Shown: one piece after another, positions 1 to 10,633 of the stretch
How positions within the stretch are numbered: position 1 is the first letter of the stretch
How the letters are laid out: every line of letters starts with the position of its first letter
Origin: Dactylorhiza incarnata
Lineage: Eukaryota; Streptophyta; Magnoliopsida; Asparagales; Orchidaceae
Assembly (NCBI GenBank): GCA_033032865.1
Contig: JAWHQI010000327.1
Coordinates: 1,946,501 to 2,010,500 of the forward strand
Direction: 5' to 3'
DNA: 64,000 nucleotides
Translations under genes and position numbers: made by a program
Notes under the pieces: generated by a model
Told to the model about the DNA's origin: nothing
Database searches by the model: none
Seen by the model: only the letters and a program-made list of their open reading frames with translations

Positions 1-23
1 GCTAGTCCTAAAAGTGGGCGGCA

Positions 24-795
24 ATGATGCTAAATCTAGCGGCACTCGTGCAGTGTGACAATGAACAATCTCATTTGGAGATAAACCCGTGGATTTATTC
101 TTCGAATTATTATAGGCCAATTGAGCGTGGGGAAGAATTAGATCTCAATTTCCCTGGTGTTCTCCTACCAAACAACGCAGTAAATTTCCTAAACTTTTAT
201 TCACAACTTCAGTTTGACCGTCGGTCTATGGATGATAAGCGGTCAAAAATAGAAGTTTAGTTCCTAACAGTCTCTAGAGTGACTTCCAGAAATAACTAGT
301 GAACTTAACGTCTCGATCGGTAATGATAGTCTTAGGAATCCCTCGATGCGCAACAACCTCTTTATAATAAATACAGGATATATGAGAGGCGTCATCGGTT
401 TTGTTACAGGGGATGAAATACGTCATTTTAGAAAATCGATCGACCATCACAAGAATGGAATCGTGTTTCCTAAAAGTGCGCGGCAACCAAACACAAAATC
501 CATGTTAACATCATCCCAAGGAATACTGGGCACCGGTAAAGGTGTATATAATCCAGCGGGTTGTTTATTGCCCTTCGCTACCTGACAAGTGTGACAGCTA
601 CTGACAATCTATGAGATAACCCGCTTCTTCTCGGGCCAACAGAATCGCTCTTCTACTAAGGCTATCGTCTTATCTCGTCCAAAGTGTCCACCTAAGCCTC
701 CGTCATGTAATTCTCATACAATGAAGTTTCACAACGAGGTGCGGGGAATACACAGACGGGTTCCACAAAATAAATATCCGTCTCGAATGAGATAA
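24..795 (-). pseudogene. gypsy integrase fragment, second (duplicate) copy
   Basis: Duplicate of the integrase core at 804-1575. The minus-strand frame at 274-486 shows the core with DRFSKM and the second acidic residue in TDRD, and it ends at a stop just after. No full catalytic triad is readable because the downstream part is broken by stops. Confidence 0.8.
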
Positions 796-803
796 ATCTA
801 GCT

Positions 804-1500
804 ATGATGCTAAATCTAGCGGCACTCGTGCAGTGTGACAATGAACAATCTCATTTGGAGATAAACCCGTGGATCTATTCTTCGAATTATTATAGGCCAA
901 TTGAGCGTGGGGAAGAATTAGATCTCAATTTCCCTGGTGTTCTCCTACCAAACAACGCAGTAAATTTCCTAAACTTCTATTCACAACTTCAGTTTGACCG
1001 TCGGTCTATGGATGATAAGCGGTCGAAAATAGAAGTTTAGTTCCTAACAGTCTCTAGAGTGACTTCCAGAAATAACTAGTGAACTTAACGTCTCGATCGG
1101 TAATGATAGTCTTAGGAATTCCTCGATGCGCAACAACCTCTTTATAATAAATACAGGATATATGAGATGCGTCATCGGTTTTGTTACAGGGGATGAAATA
1201 CGTCATTTTAGAAAATCGATCGACCATCACAAGAATGGAATCGTGTTTCCTAAAAGTGCGCGGCAACCAAACACAAAATCCATGTTAACATCATCCCAAG
1301 GAATACTGGGCACCGGTAAAGGTGTATATAATCCAGCGGGCTGTTTATTGCCCTTCGCTACCTGACAAGTGTGACAGCTACTGACAATCTATGAGATAAC
1401 CCGCTTCTTCTCGGGCCAACAGAATCGCTCTTCTACTAAGGCTATCGTCTTATCTCGTCCAAAGTGTCCACCTAAGCCTCCGCCATGTAATTCTCATACA
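804..1500 (-). pseudogene. gypsy integrase, zinc-binding and core domains, broken
   Basis: In one minus-strand frame, positions near 1480-1440 give the [18 protein letters not shown] H2C2 zinc-binding region of a gypsy integrase. The core follows at 1054-1266 with the motifs VMVDRFSKM and TDRD. Several in-frame stops separate the two parts and another follows the core. Integrase would join the cDNA copy to chromosomal DNA; this copy is inactive. Confidence 0.85.
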
Positions 1501-1508
1501 ATGAAGTT

Positions 1509-2831
1509 TCACAACGAGGTGCGGGGAATACACAGACGGGTTCCACAAAATAAATATCTGTCTCGAATGAGATAATTTGTCTCATCGTGAAAGGGATCAG
1601 AGCGTATCGCATCATAAATTCCGCTAAAATCGGGACAACTAGAATAGTCGTCTTTGATACGCTCAAATCCTATCACCTGAGTACACATCTGTGATAATAC
1701 GAGGGTGACTCGACTAAGGGCGTCGGCAATCCGATTTTCTGTTCCCTTACAGTGCTTAAGAACGAAGGTGTACTCCCGCAAATATGATACTCACTTAGCC
1801 TGTCGGAGGTTCAACTTCTGTTGCGAATTGATATAACGCAACGCCTGATGATCGAAGTGGAGGACAAACTCCTTGGGCAACAAGTAATGCCTCCAATGAC
1901 GTAACATCTGCACAATCGCATAGAACTCGCGCTCGTAGTTGGAATAATTCAGTTTCGGGTCTGAGAGCTTTTCACTGAAAAATCCAACTGGGTGACCATC
2001 TTGACTAAGTACACCTCCTATCCCAACCCCAGAGGCATCACAGGATACTTCGAATACCTGACTAAAATCAGGGAGTCTCAAAACAGGTGCAGTGGACATT
2101 TTATTTTTGATAATCTCAAAGGCTCTAGTGGTCGATGACGTCCATTAGAAACTTCTTTTCTTCGTACACTTAGTGACTGGTGCCATAATCGTACTGAAGT
2201 TCTTAATAAATCGACGATAAAAGGTGGCTAGTCCATGAAAACTACGGACATCGTGAATGTTTTGAGGCGTAGGCCACTCACGAATCGCTCGAACTTTCTC
2301 GGGATCCATAGTGATGCCAGCGGAGCTCACTATATAACCCAAAAAGATAACAGACTCAGCCATAAAAATGCATTTCTTCAAGTTGACGTATAGTCACTCG
2401 GCTCGCAGGAGCTCGAAAATAGTATATAGGTAAGTCATGTGCTCACTCTCAGTCTGACTATAGATCAAAATGTCGTCGAAATAAACTACTACGAATTTTC
2501 CAATGTAAGGCCTGAAGACATGGGTCATCATCCGAGCGAAAGTACTAGGGGCATTGGATAACCCAAAGGACATCACAAGCCACTCATAAAGTCCATCCTT
2601 CGACTTGAAGGCAGTCTTCCACTCGTCTCCTTCGTGTATACGGATCTGATGATAACCACTACGAAGGTCGATCTTAGAGAAGATCGTAGCTCCAGTCAAC
2701 ATGTCCAACATGTCATCCAGTCGGGATATCGGGAATCGGTATTTCACTGTGATCTTGTTGACAACACGACTGTCAACGCACATACGCCAAGTACCATACT
2801 TTTTCGGGGCAAGGAGGGCAGGCACGCACAA
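1509..2831 (-). pseudogene. gypsy reverse transcriptase and RNase H, broken
   Basis: Three minus-strand blocks make up the polymerase. 2394-2831 holds the RT fingers and palm, with [13 protein letters not shown], the [11 protein letters not shown] region and the catalytic VVYFDDIL motif near 2470-2490. 2145-2381 holds the thumb/connection ([22 protein letters not shown]). 1791-2099 is RNase H, beginning near the [16 protein letters not shown] acidic motif, and 1509-1781 carries its end (IADALSR) and the spacer to integrase. Stops or frameshifts separate the blocks at about 2390, 2140 and 1790. The catalytic FDD is intact, but the frame is not. Confidence 0.92.
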
Positions 2832-2833
2832 GG

Positions 2834-3833
2834 ACTAAGGCTATCGAGAATAAAGCCTCTATCGAATAAATCTCCAATCTGCTTCTGCAGCTCCTCGTGG
2901 GCGGTAGGATTCAATCAGCAATGCGGTAAATGAGGGAGGGAAGCTCCAGGAACAAGGTCTATCGTGTGCTGAATACACCTCATGGGAGGTAACTCAGCTG
3001 GAAGCTCATCAGGGTGTAGATCATGGAACTCCTCTAAGAGTCTCCTGGCAGGTATAGGAGTAGACTCGTATATCTCTGATAAATTAGATGCCTGTAAAAC
3101 CACTAAGGCATAATAAAATCCACCGTCAAAACTCTCTCGATGGAACTCAGTACCTCGTTTAATGCTAAGAGTCTTCTTCCTTTCAGTGGGAGGAAGAGAT
3201 TCTTTCGCACGACTACTCGCGCGGAATGGGGGTGCTTTGGGTCGCATCGGGGTCAACACTACTCTCTTTCCGTCCAGTAGAAAGGAGCAGGTGTTGGACC
3301 TGCCATGTATGGTGACATCCCGGTCGTACAACCAGTCGCACAAGTAATACGTGGCACACATCCATAGGCATAACATCACACCAGATCATATCGGAGTACG
3401 TACCAATAGTGATGGGCACTAAACATCTCCTAGTCACCGATAATGTAGTCTTGGTAACCCAAGCTACCTGAAATGGGGATGGGTGCGGCTCAGCAGTGAG
3501 TCCCATGCGGGCTAAAGTTGTCTCAGCTATGACATTCATACAACTCCCGCTATTTACTACTAAACGACACACTTTCTCCCCAGCCTTAAAGTAGGCCTGG
3601 AAGATGTTCGTCCGCCAATAATCGGCTGATTCTTGCGGTGTAGATAACATGTATCTCACCACTAGAACGTCGGGTTCTATCTCCTCATCACTAGGCGTAC
3701 CGTACACTTCGTCGTTCAAAACGTGTGAGTCCCTATCGACTCCATCTTCTTCTACAGGCTCCTCCTCCTCAGTCACCTCATGAATAACTAACGTGCCCTT
3801 CCTCTTGGGACAATCTCTCGAAATATGGCCCAT
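2834..3833 (-). pseudogene. gypsy aspartic protease region, active-site Asp lost
   Basis: The minus-strand frame from 3833 opens with the end of the gag zinc knuckle (GHISRDCPKRK), an acidic linker, then a retropepsin domain. The active-site loop reads VVNSGSCMNV near 3541-3565, where family members have D at the N position, so the catalytic aspartate is replaced by asparagine. A frameshift near 3300-3380 moves the C-terminal part ([18 protein letters not shown], 2915-3379) to another frame. The protease would cleave the gag-pol polyprotein; this copy could not. Confidence 0.85.
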
Positions 3834-5881
3834 CTATTGGCACTCATAACATCGGATCTGTGAAGGGGTCACAGTTCCCATGGGGGACTTCCCTTTCTGA
3901 TCTCTCTTGTAGGTCGAGGTAGGCTTTGACGCACTCTCCTTGCCTTTCGGTTCTTCTCTCTTGTAAGGAGTATTCGTTTTAGGTTGAGATTTGAACCGGG
4001 AGGTTCTCTTCTGGTGCTCCTCGATATCAATGGCGGTAGATATGATCTCAGTGAGAGAATAGTGGTTGTTTACCCAGAAGACCGCTACCCGAATAGTACT
4101 TCTCGCAGACCGGGCGGTTTGAGGAGCCAAGTCGCCCAGTTCGGAACCAACAGTCTCCTCGGCCCAGCTTGAACAAACCGGGCGGTCTGATAGAATCTAG
4201 GCCGCCTCCAAGGATCGAAGATTGTCAAAGCTCAAGTCCAGAAGGCGAGCCGCGGTCTCAGGTCAGAGACCGCCCGGGCTGCATCATGACCCTGATCGCA
4301 GCACACTTCGACTCCGGCCAGTACAGATCGGATGCTCAAGCCGCCAAGCCGCGCGGCCTGTTTCTTTTCTCCTTTCTATATCCCGTCACCCCCTGCCCGA
4401 TTCTCCTGTATCCGGGCAGGCGGTTATTCTATCCCTGCCCGTTCGGGCAGGCCCCTGAGCCTATAAATAGGGGGTGACGGCGTTCCCAAGACACGTACAC
4501 TCGAATCCTGGAGCTCGCTTGTTAAAGCTGCGGTCTCGAGTTTACTGTCTTGCGACCTGTCTGACCGGCCGGCTTCTCCTTTCCTGGTTCTGTAACCCGT
4601 TGTAACCTTTTCACTTGAATCAAAGGAAAGCCCGTCACAGGAGTGGCATTTGCCGTGACGGACGAAGTCTGGCCTCGACCGCTGCTAGCGGTCTAATTTT
4701 CTCTAATCAAATAGTAACTGACAGCCCGCAGCCTCCGTTTTCCTTCGGAGGTGCATTTCCGGATTCAACAATGGTCATATCGAATCAACTCGTCTCGGAT
4801 CTTAGATCGTAGTCCACACTTAAATTTGGATAAGGTGTCACGTGGGTGTTCTACTACATTGCACCTAATCATAAGATCCTTCGTCTCAGCTACGTAATCA
4901 GAAACTAATTTGGACCCATGACGTAGAGACGTCAGCTCGTCTCGTAAACGGGTCTGGTAATGTTGGGAAATGTACTGCTCCTCTAATATGACTTTCATGT
5001 GTGGCCAAAGTGTATGGGAGGGCGTTCATTCCTCTCTATACTACGCTCTTCACCTATCCAAAAGATCTTCGCTCGCTCAATCAATCTCATTTTTGCGAAC
5101 TGAACTTTTTGGTCCTCCGTCATACGATACCACTCAAAGTAGGTCTCTATGTCGATAACCCAGTCTGAAAAGACCTTGGGATCCATAGAACCATCATAAA
5201 GTGGTGGATCTAGCTTCACAACTCGTGTGAGATCCGGTCGACTATCCCGGGGAGGGTAGTCATAATCATCATCGTAAGGATCACGGTTGTCTCGATGTCG
5301 TGGGGGTGGAGGTCGATGCCAATCTCTAGGACGATCATCATGATGCATGGCCGGTATAGGCCGACGATGGTCTCGAGGACGCTCATCTCTTGCTGCGTCA
5401 TAATGAGACCTCTCCTGATAATTATCTCGCATGCCTAAGATAGGCTCTCGTCGGGGTTTGAGAAAATTCCTACCCTGATCGTGCGCAAACTCGAACCTAT
5501 CTATGGGATTTCTAACCTCTTCCTCAAATAGAGGATTTCTCCTTAGTGTAGACCTTTCTACGTAGTGTGGCGGGACTTCGTGGTGTGGACGAACAGAATG
5601 CTCATCTCGAATTGGAGGTGGCATTGAAACTCGAGGAGGTATTTCTTCATCCTAACACTAAGGTTTTCGAACTCTTCTCGCACTTGAAAGACACTCTCGG
5701 TTAACGAGGTCATTTGGTGGGCGAAAGGTAGAAACCACGGGGGTGGTTCACTCCCTTCGTTCACACGACTCGCTTGGCCACGTTCAACTCGACGCATCTC
5801 AGAGTTTACCTCTTGAGGGGGTTCAGGTGGAGTGTGATGGGGTGAACTCATGCTCACTAACCTACCACTACGCAGATGCAT
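3834..5881 (-). pseudogene. gypsy gag, interrupted by a solo LTR
   Basis: The start is MHLRSGRLVSM at 5881. An Arg/Asp/Pro-rich stretch follows, then a Retrotrans_gag-type capsid region (FSDWVIDIETYFEWYRM near 5140-5170, and 4776-4998), then the basic tail and half a CCHC knuckle (CYECQ). An in-frame stop sits in the knuckle near 3834, just before GHISRDC. Frameshifts occur near 5600 and 5000. The capsid frame is cut after IRYDH at 4776 and resumes as YSLTEIIS at 4066, exactly around the inserted solo LTR. Confidence 0.85.
4067..4770 (+). mobile_element. solo LTR inserted in gypsy gag
   Basis: A 704-bp block starting TGTTTACC and ending ATTCAACA interrupts the gag frame. It is flanked by a near-perfect 5-bp target duplication: GTGGT at 4062-4066 and ATGGT at 4771-4775. 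A TATA box (TATAAATA, 4462-4469) gives plus-strand orientation. Removing the block rejoins the gag reading frame, which fixes the borders. No internal domain is present, so this is a solo LTR left by LTR-LTR recombination. Confidence 0.85.
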
Positions 5882-6019
5882 GCAAACACCCAGGTAAAAT
5901 GGACGGTTATGCTATTTTTTTTTTTAACTTCTCTTTTTTTTTGAAAAATTAAAATGTTATGCGGTATTCCTATTCTACGCAGGGCGGATTTCGAAACTTA
6001 GAAAAATTTCGGAACCTCC

Positions 6020-6033
6020 CTTTGATACCAAAT
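6020..6033 (-). other. primer binding site (initiator Met tRNA type)
   Basis: On the minus strand TTGGTATCAAAG follows the LTR end. It is close to the TGGTATCAGAGC site complementary to initiator-Met tRNA, where minus-strand cDNA synthesis starts. Confidence 0.7.
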
Positions 6034-7257
6034 TGATGCAGGACGGCGCGTAGGATTCACGCGCCTGTCGGCTATTTCTAGGAAACCCTAAATGCAAGCA
6101 ATGAAGAATTGAATTTTTTTAAAGCGGGCGCTGCACGAACTTTAAGAAATGCAGCAACTTAGAATTTTGTAAAGCACAAAATATCTATTTTATTTTAAAA
6201 TGAATTTTCTTGAAAAAAAATGGTTCAACTCTAAATCCGAGGAAGAAAGTTCGTAACTTTCGTTCTTTCCCCCTTGTCGTAGCAACAAGAAAATTGTGAA
6301 CTCCAAATACGTTTCTGTTTAGAGTTTTCGACGTAGCGTTCGCTGACAAAATCTGGGTGAAAACCCAACAATGAATTTGTTAACTAAAGAGAAAATGTAG
6401 ACGCACGCAAAGGAAGGGGAAGAAACCATTACCCACGGAAAGAGTCTTCTTCCCCAACCGAAGTCGACGGCGATCCCGCGAGGAATTCCTCGTCACATTC
6501 GATCTCCCGCTTTGAGGTCGGCCGTTATTGCACACGGGCACCACGGAGAAAATTCGCTCACTCTCACACTCAAGAGGCTCCACGAAAACTCAACAGGAAA
6601 TAAATTTCTATATTTACTGTTCACAGAAACAGCAGCCGCAATAAGCCCAATCAGCACCAATTCAATCTTACGAAACAAAATAAATTAAAATAAAGTTCAA
6701 ACAGTGTGAATTGTTCTTCTTCAAACCCTTCTCAACTGGAAGCCAAAACAGCAATAAAATCAATCCTCAACATTAAACGATGGAAGCAAGCAACAATCAC
6801 GACTCTAAACAGGAGGACGCTTCTCACAGACGCAGAAACGGCAAGCCAACTCCATATATTTATTCCTCTGTTTTTCGTCCCCATAAACAGAGAATACATA
6901 CCCCTTTTATAGGGATTTACCAAAAACATGAACCAAATAAACACCATCTGTATACGAAAATAACAGCAAACCATCATCCTCACGATGGCAGAATCAGCGG
7001 CCAGGAATGGTGGAGGGCGTGGCTCTGGCGGTTGCTGGAACTACCTCTAGATTAATCGCCAAATGGAGGAAACTATGGCCAAAGTTGTCGGAGAAGGATC
7101 GTGGGTCTGCGTAACATTGTCGCCGATGGATCGTGGGCCGCGGAATAGGCGGAAGAAGCTCCTCACATACTGGCCGACGAAATTGGGAAGTTTATTCTTG
7201 CGGCAGGGGTTGGACCAGTTGGGGATGAAGGCAAAACCGGCCTTTTACCCTAACTAA
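6034..7257 (-). mobile_element. 5' LTR of the gypsy element
   Basis: It lies directly upstream of the primer site on the minus strand, and its inner end reads CCTGCATCA. A minus-strand TATA box (CTATAAAAGG, 6903-6912) is followed by a leader rich in short A/T runs. The outer border is uncertain: no partner LTR or target duplication can be seen, and 7257 is only where the composition changes to AT-rich DNA. Short ORFs here are not coding. Confidence 0.6.
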
Positions 7258-7521
7258 TAACTAAAAATGTATATAAATATGTAAATATATGTAAATATAT
7301 ATATATTCCAAATAAAACACATTGCAAAATTATATAAGAAGAAAAATTGACACCAATAAAATAAACATAACTCAGGGCCGATAGAGGTTCGGACAGGTGC
7401 GGCGGCGGGCACTTTTGCGACGTCCAGATCGGGGCTGGTCTCCACCACCTCGCCTCAAGTTCAACATCATTCACATACAGGAAATCAAGATAACCAAATA
7501 AACATCAGGTGAATTAGACTA
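7258..7521. other. AT-rich spacer
   Basis: It holds an ATATGTAAAT-type run, then ordinary sequence up to the 231-bp repeat. No gene or element ends are recognised. Confidence 0.5.
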
Positions 7522-8124
7522 TATGATGCGGCACAAGCGTCACACCTGCCCGCCACCCTGGAGTCCCATTAGGGGGCCCACCTTGGAGTCCACCAAAGCA
7601 GTTTTATCAGGGCTGCAACCCATACACCCCAACCCGTCTCCGCCATGGAGTCACCACCATGCGGCGGGTTATTGAGGCTCGAGATCGAATACCCGACCTC
7701 ATTGATAAGAGGCCTTCACCAGCGCTCTCATCACCAACTGAGCTGCAGCTTTTATGATGCGGTACAGGCGTCACACCTGCCCGCCATCCTGGAGTCCCAC
7801 CAGGGAGCCCACCTTGGAGTCTACCAAGGCGACTTTATCAGGGCTGCAACCTATACACCCCAACCCGTATCCGCCATGGAGTCACCACCTTGCGACAGGT
7901 TGTTGAGGCTCGGGATCGAACACTCGACCTCATTGATAAAAGGTCTTCACCAACGCTCTCATCACCAACTGAGTTGCAGCTTTTATGATGCGACACAGGC
8001 GTCACACCTGCCCGCCACCCTGGAGTCCCACCAGGGGGCCCACCTTGGAGTCCACCAAGGCGTTTTTATCAGGGCTGCAACCCATACACCCCAACCCATC
8101 TCCGCCATGGAGTCACCACCATGC
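7522..8124 (-). repeat. 231-bp tandem repeat with tRNA-like (SINE) head
   Basis: Units start at 7522, 7753 and 7984, an exact 231-bp period. The third is cut after about 140 bp, where an LTR begins. On the minus strand each full unit carries the two internal RNA polymerase III promoter parts of a tRNA: a box A-like segment (around 7955-7978, CTCAGTTGGTGATGAGAGC) and a box B-like segment (7912-7930, TGTTCGATCCC). This is the layout of a tRNA-derived SINE. The period is a multiple of three, which explains the long plus-strand ORF 7645-8223; I treat that ORF as non-coding. Confidence 0.8.
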
Positions 8125-8125
8125 T

Positions 8126-8819
8126 CTTGGATTCTTCTTCTTCCTCTAAAAATTCAAACAAACTTTGGAATCCTTCTCTCCCCTCTCAGTCATCTCGATT
8201 ACTTCTTCTCTCATCTCCTCTGAAGGGTTGTTGCAGCTAGCTTCAGAACAAGAGTAGAAATAAAGAAAAGAAATCATCTTTGAGTTGTTTCTTCTTCTCC
8301 TTAAAAAGAACATAACATCGATTGGATTAAGGCTTTATCAATTCTTCTTCTTCTCAGAATCAACATTCATCAACTTCAACAGCAAGAGTTTTTAGAATTC
8401 CTCTTTAAATAATTTAGTGGTTTGGCTCTAAGAATCTTCTTATCAAAAGACTAAGTGGTTCTAAGAGTTTCATTTTCAAAAGACTCAGTGGTTCTTCGAA
8501 TTTTCTTATCAAATGATTCATTGGACTGATTTTTCAAGTCTCCTTACCAAATAACTTTAGCCATTTGTGGATAGTGGATTCCTGCATTTGGTAGAAGAGG
8601 GGACATACCCAATTTTAAGTGGAACCTCTATTAAACTTCTTGTGTCGTTTGAATGTGTTTGCTCTATAGATAGATTTACTTTCTGTGAATTATTTAATTG
8701 TTATTATATAATCTGTGCATCTGTGCATTGATTGTAATTGATTGTATAAAGTTCTTTAAATACTCTATTCACCTTTTCTCCCCTCTAGAGTAATTTTTAG
8801 TTCATTTTCTACACTTTCA
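8126..8819 (+). mobile_element. LTR A, 5'-truncated copia-type LTR
   Basis: Closely similar to the second half of LTR C (19192-19846) and ends CTTTCA at 8819. A primer site follows immediately, so this is a 5' LTR. The first 550 bp or so present in LTR C are missing here; the 231-bp repeat abuts the break. Confidence 0.75.
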
Positions 8820-9150
8820 ATTGGTATTAGAGATAGGTTAATCATAAAAAGGCGAACATCTTGATTAATCAAGATTCTGAGACTGAGAATTGATTCTTGA
8901 TAACATACACAATCAAGAGTTTAACACGGAATTGAGATTATGCAACATCCAGCCCTCTGTGTAATCTTGAAATTTTTTCTTTATGGAAATATATAATAAA
9001 TTTGTATATGAATTCAATTGATGAGTATCTTTGATTCTATCTTGGCAGGTCTATATATTCTCATAACGGCAGATGCAAGTGGAAAAGAAGTGAAAACCTA
9101 AAAGTGAATGGAGTGAAGGAGATAAAAAAGCCAGATCTTGGGATGCAAAG
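8820..9150 (+). mobile_element. internal leader and start of gag after LTR A
   Basis: TTGGTATTAGAGA at 8820-8833 is an initiator-Met-type primer site. The leader then matches the one at 10564-10620. The stretch 8950-9050 matches 12570-12656, the start of the gag frame of the same family, including AATTGATGAG and GGCAGGTC. The rest of the element is gone: LTR B begins at 9151. Confidence 0.65.
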
Positions 9151-10563
9151 TGTTGAGAAAATCCCTTTATGATTTGACATATCAAATTATTAAAGTGATA
9201 TAAGTTACAAATGCTTGTATGTATAGATGACATCTTAACTAGTGCAAGTCCAAAGTTATTCAGTGGCCAGGCAAAAAAGCAGTGCATCAAGAAGTCAGAG
9301 TAATGCTAAGAAAAAAATTGTGCTTTGAAGAGATGTCGACGTACGACGAGAAGTATACAAGGAGATGTCGACGTACAACAAGAAGCTTACTCTGTGGTTT
9401 GATTACTGATCAACACATGAAGACTGACAGTTTTACTACCATGTGTCAAAATCTGGTATAGAGAAGTCAGAGCATAAGTATGATTGCATACTTTGAGATA
9501 TCCTTGCTCTATATATCTCAGCTTACATCGATAAGATGTCAACATTCATGCAGCCTTGCGTCGACTTCCATATAGATTAATTTTGAATGAAGCTTAAGCA
9601 GATTAAGGCAGTGATTCTGATTTAATTATGACAATTAATGATCTAATTAAGGAAGGTCTTCATTCTGATTGAAGCACATATGGCAAAAGATCTGTCTTGC
9701 AACTCATATATATACATACATTCCTATTATGATGAAGATGGGGAATAAAGATAGAATATAGAAGCAATTTGTGAAGGAGCTCTCTCTCTCTCGTCTCTTC
9801 TTCTCCTTCCTCTTCCTCAAGAAGTTCTGAGAGAATAATGACAGTCAACAAGATCATCTTCTCTGGATCTAAAGACTGTCATACTCTGAAGGATCAAAAG
9901 CTCTTTATCTGATATTCTTCTTTAACAGATTCAAATCCTTCTCTATTGAATCTGAACACTGAAGACGAATCTGCTGAAATTTTGATTTGCTACAACAAGT
10001 ATCCACACAGTGCTTTCAAAGAACCAAATCCTCAAAGATTTTGCTGAAGAGAACAACATTGTGGAAATACAAGTTCAACCACTCCAACAGAAAGAGTTTT
10101 TAGAATATCTCTTCAAAGGATTCAGATAGTCTTTAGAATTCCTCTCAAAAATATTTAGCGGTTGTTGGGCCTCCTTATCAAAAGGCTCTTGGTCCTTAGA
10201 ATCTACTTATCAAAGGATTCAGTGGTTTGAAACGCCTTATCAAAAGTTTCATTGGTTCTTAGAATCTCCTTAACAAAAGATTCAGTTGTATTCGTTCTAA
10301 GAGTCTCCTTATCAAAAGACTCGGCACTGATTAGTGGATATCCTGCTAAGGTGCAAAAGAGTGGAGTACCCAAATATTTAGGGGAACCACTATAAATTTC
10401 TATGTCTGGTTGCATAATCTTATTTACATAGTTTTCTTAATTATATAATTGCACTGATTTAGAATTTGTGGCATGCATTGTGATTAGTTGTATAAAATTT
10501 TAATAACTCTATTCACCCTCCCCCCTCTATAGTAATTCTTGACAGTGATTTATCCAGCTTTCA
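9151..10563 (+). mobile_element. LTR B, related copia-type LTR
   Basis: It begins TGTTGAG and ends CTTTCA, followed by the primer site TTGGTATTAGAGA at 10565. It aligns with LTR C at the start (compare 18641), in the middle (GTCGACGTACGACGAGAAG motifs) and at the end, but is clearly more diverged than LTR A. About 1.4 kb. Confidence 0.7.
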
Positions 10564-10633
10564 ATTGGTATTAGAGATGGGTTAATCATAAAAATGTTAA
10601 CACCTTGATTAATCAAGATCCTGTCAAGTATTA
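10564..10633 (+). other. primer site and leader of the LTR B element
   Basis: TTGGTATTAGAGA at 10565-10577 corresponds to the 3' end of initiator-Met tRNA. The leader matches 8820-8890 before being cut by the gypsy fragment. Confidence 0.65.

Larger units (their letters stand above)
24..1575. repeat. 780-bp tandem duplication inside gypsy integrase
   Basis: Positions 24-803 and 804-1575 are near-identical direct copies, with a handful of single-base differences. The copies diverge after about 795 and 1575. A short AAATCTAGC microhomology sits at the join near 795-820. The duplicated DNA is integrase-coding on the minus strand, so the duplication arose inside the element. Confidence 0.95.
1..7257 (-). 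mobile_element. Ty3/gypsy LTR retrotransposon, degenerate, 5' LTR side
   Basis: Minus-strand gypsy element. Reading leftward it shows 5' LTR (from about 7257 to 6034), primer site, gag, aspartic protease, reverse transcriptase, RNase H and integrase, the order expected for Ty3/gypsy. The 3' end and 3' LTR lie outside the window. Every domain is broken by stops or frameshifts, a 780-bp stretch of integrase is duplicated, and a solo LTR interrupts gag, so this copy cannot move by itself. The RT style (FDD active site) suits a chromovirus-like lineage, but I do not assign the lineage. The right limit is approximate because no partner LTR is visible. Confidence 0.85.

Noticed and set aside
7522..7983. 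Functional tRNA genes
   Set aside because: Box A and B are recognisable but the spacing and the rest of the unit do not give a clean cloverleaf, and the unit repeats at 231 bp. A SINE head fits better.
7645..8223. 192-residue plus-strand ORF as a protein gene
   Set aside because: It is the 231-bp tandem repeat read in frame (231 is a multiple of three) and then runs into an LTR. No domain, and the other strand holds the tRNA-like signal.
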